Origin: an uncultured Anaplasmataceae bacterium | GTDB taxonomy: Bacteria > Pseudomonadota > Alphaproteobacteria > Rickettsiales > CAIPFW01 | Reading direction: 5' to 3' | DNA: 6,789 bases | Assembly (NCBI GenBank): GCA_903864455.1 | Contig: CAIPFW010000064.1 | Location: 1 to 6,789, forward strand | Shown here: piece after piece, positions 6,714 to 6,789 of the stretch | Layout of the letters: every line of letters starts with the position of its first letter | How positions within the stretch are numbered: position 1 is the stretch's first letter | Position numbers and translations under genes: made by a program | The notes under the pieces: generated by a model | Database searches by the model: none | What the model was told of the DNA's origin: nothing | Seen by the model: only the letters and a program-made list of their open reading frames with translations

Positions 6714-6789
6714 TGCGTTTGTTTTACGCTTAAAATTCAGCAACCATGCGAAAATAAATCGCGTTTAAATCGCTTTACAGAGGGAAATC
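6706..6789. repeat. Palindromic MITE-like repeat, second copy, cut by window end
   Basis: This stretch is the reverse complement of 2909-2992 with 78 of 84 bases matching and no gaps. Its outer end is the same AAACCCATTGC. Only about half of the element is visible; the other arm should lie beyond the window. The two copies point in opposite directions and bracket 3.7 kb containing the orphan membrane gene, ccmF and the small ORFs. The six differences suggest that the copies are not very recent. Confidence 0.85.

Overview
The window looks like the genome of an AT-rich, host-associated alphaproteobacterium, most likely of the Rickettsiales or Holosporales type. Four things suggest this: a class I (archaeal-type) lysyl-tRNA synthetase, which alphaproteobacteria carry in place of the usual class II enzyme; a lone System I cytochrome c maturation gene (ccmF) away from other ccm genes; a YopJ-like host-directed effector candidate; and imperfect palindromic dispersed repeats. 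The genus cannot be fixed from the sequence alone.

Layout, left to right. Positions 56-1171 (+) encode a protein with a CE-clan His-Glu-Gln-Cys active-site pattern whose spacing equals that of YopJ acetyltransferases. It meets lysK (1168-2766, -) tail to tail, with interlocked stop codons. Between lysK and the next gene lies a 171-bp palindromic, MITE-like repeat (about 2825-2995). It sits between two divergent sigma-70-type promoters, one for lysK and one for an unrecognised two-helix membrane protein (3064-4158, +). That gene ends in a clear hairpin terminator and is followed by ccmF (4245-6107, +), whose stop overlaps the start of a 30-codon ORF (6104-6196).

The right end carries a minus-strand pair: a 36-codon ORF (6603-6713) whose ATG lies in the end of a second repeat copy, overlapping a 138-codon ORF (6193-6609). 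The second repeat copy (6706-6789) is cut by the window edge. It is inverted relative to the first and matches it at 78 of 84 positions.

The genes do not form one pathway. lysK and ccmF are housekeeping genes (translation and respiratory cytochrome c maturation). The YopJ-like gene and the orphan membrane gene are accessory. The repeats mark the accessory boundaries. No tRNA, rRNA, CRISPR array or transposase gene was seen.
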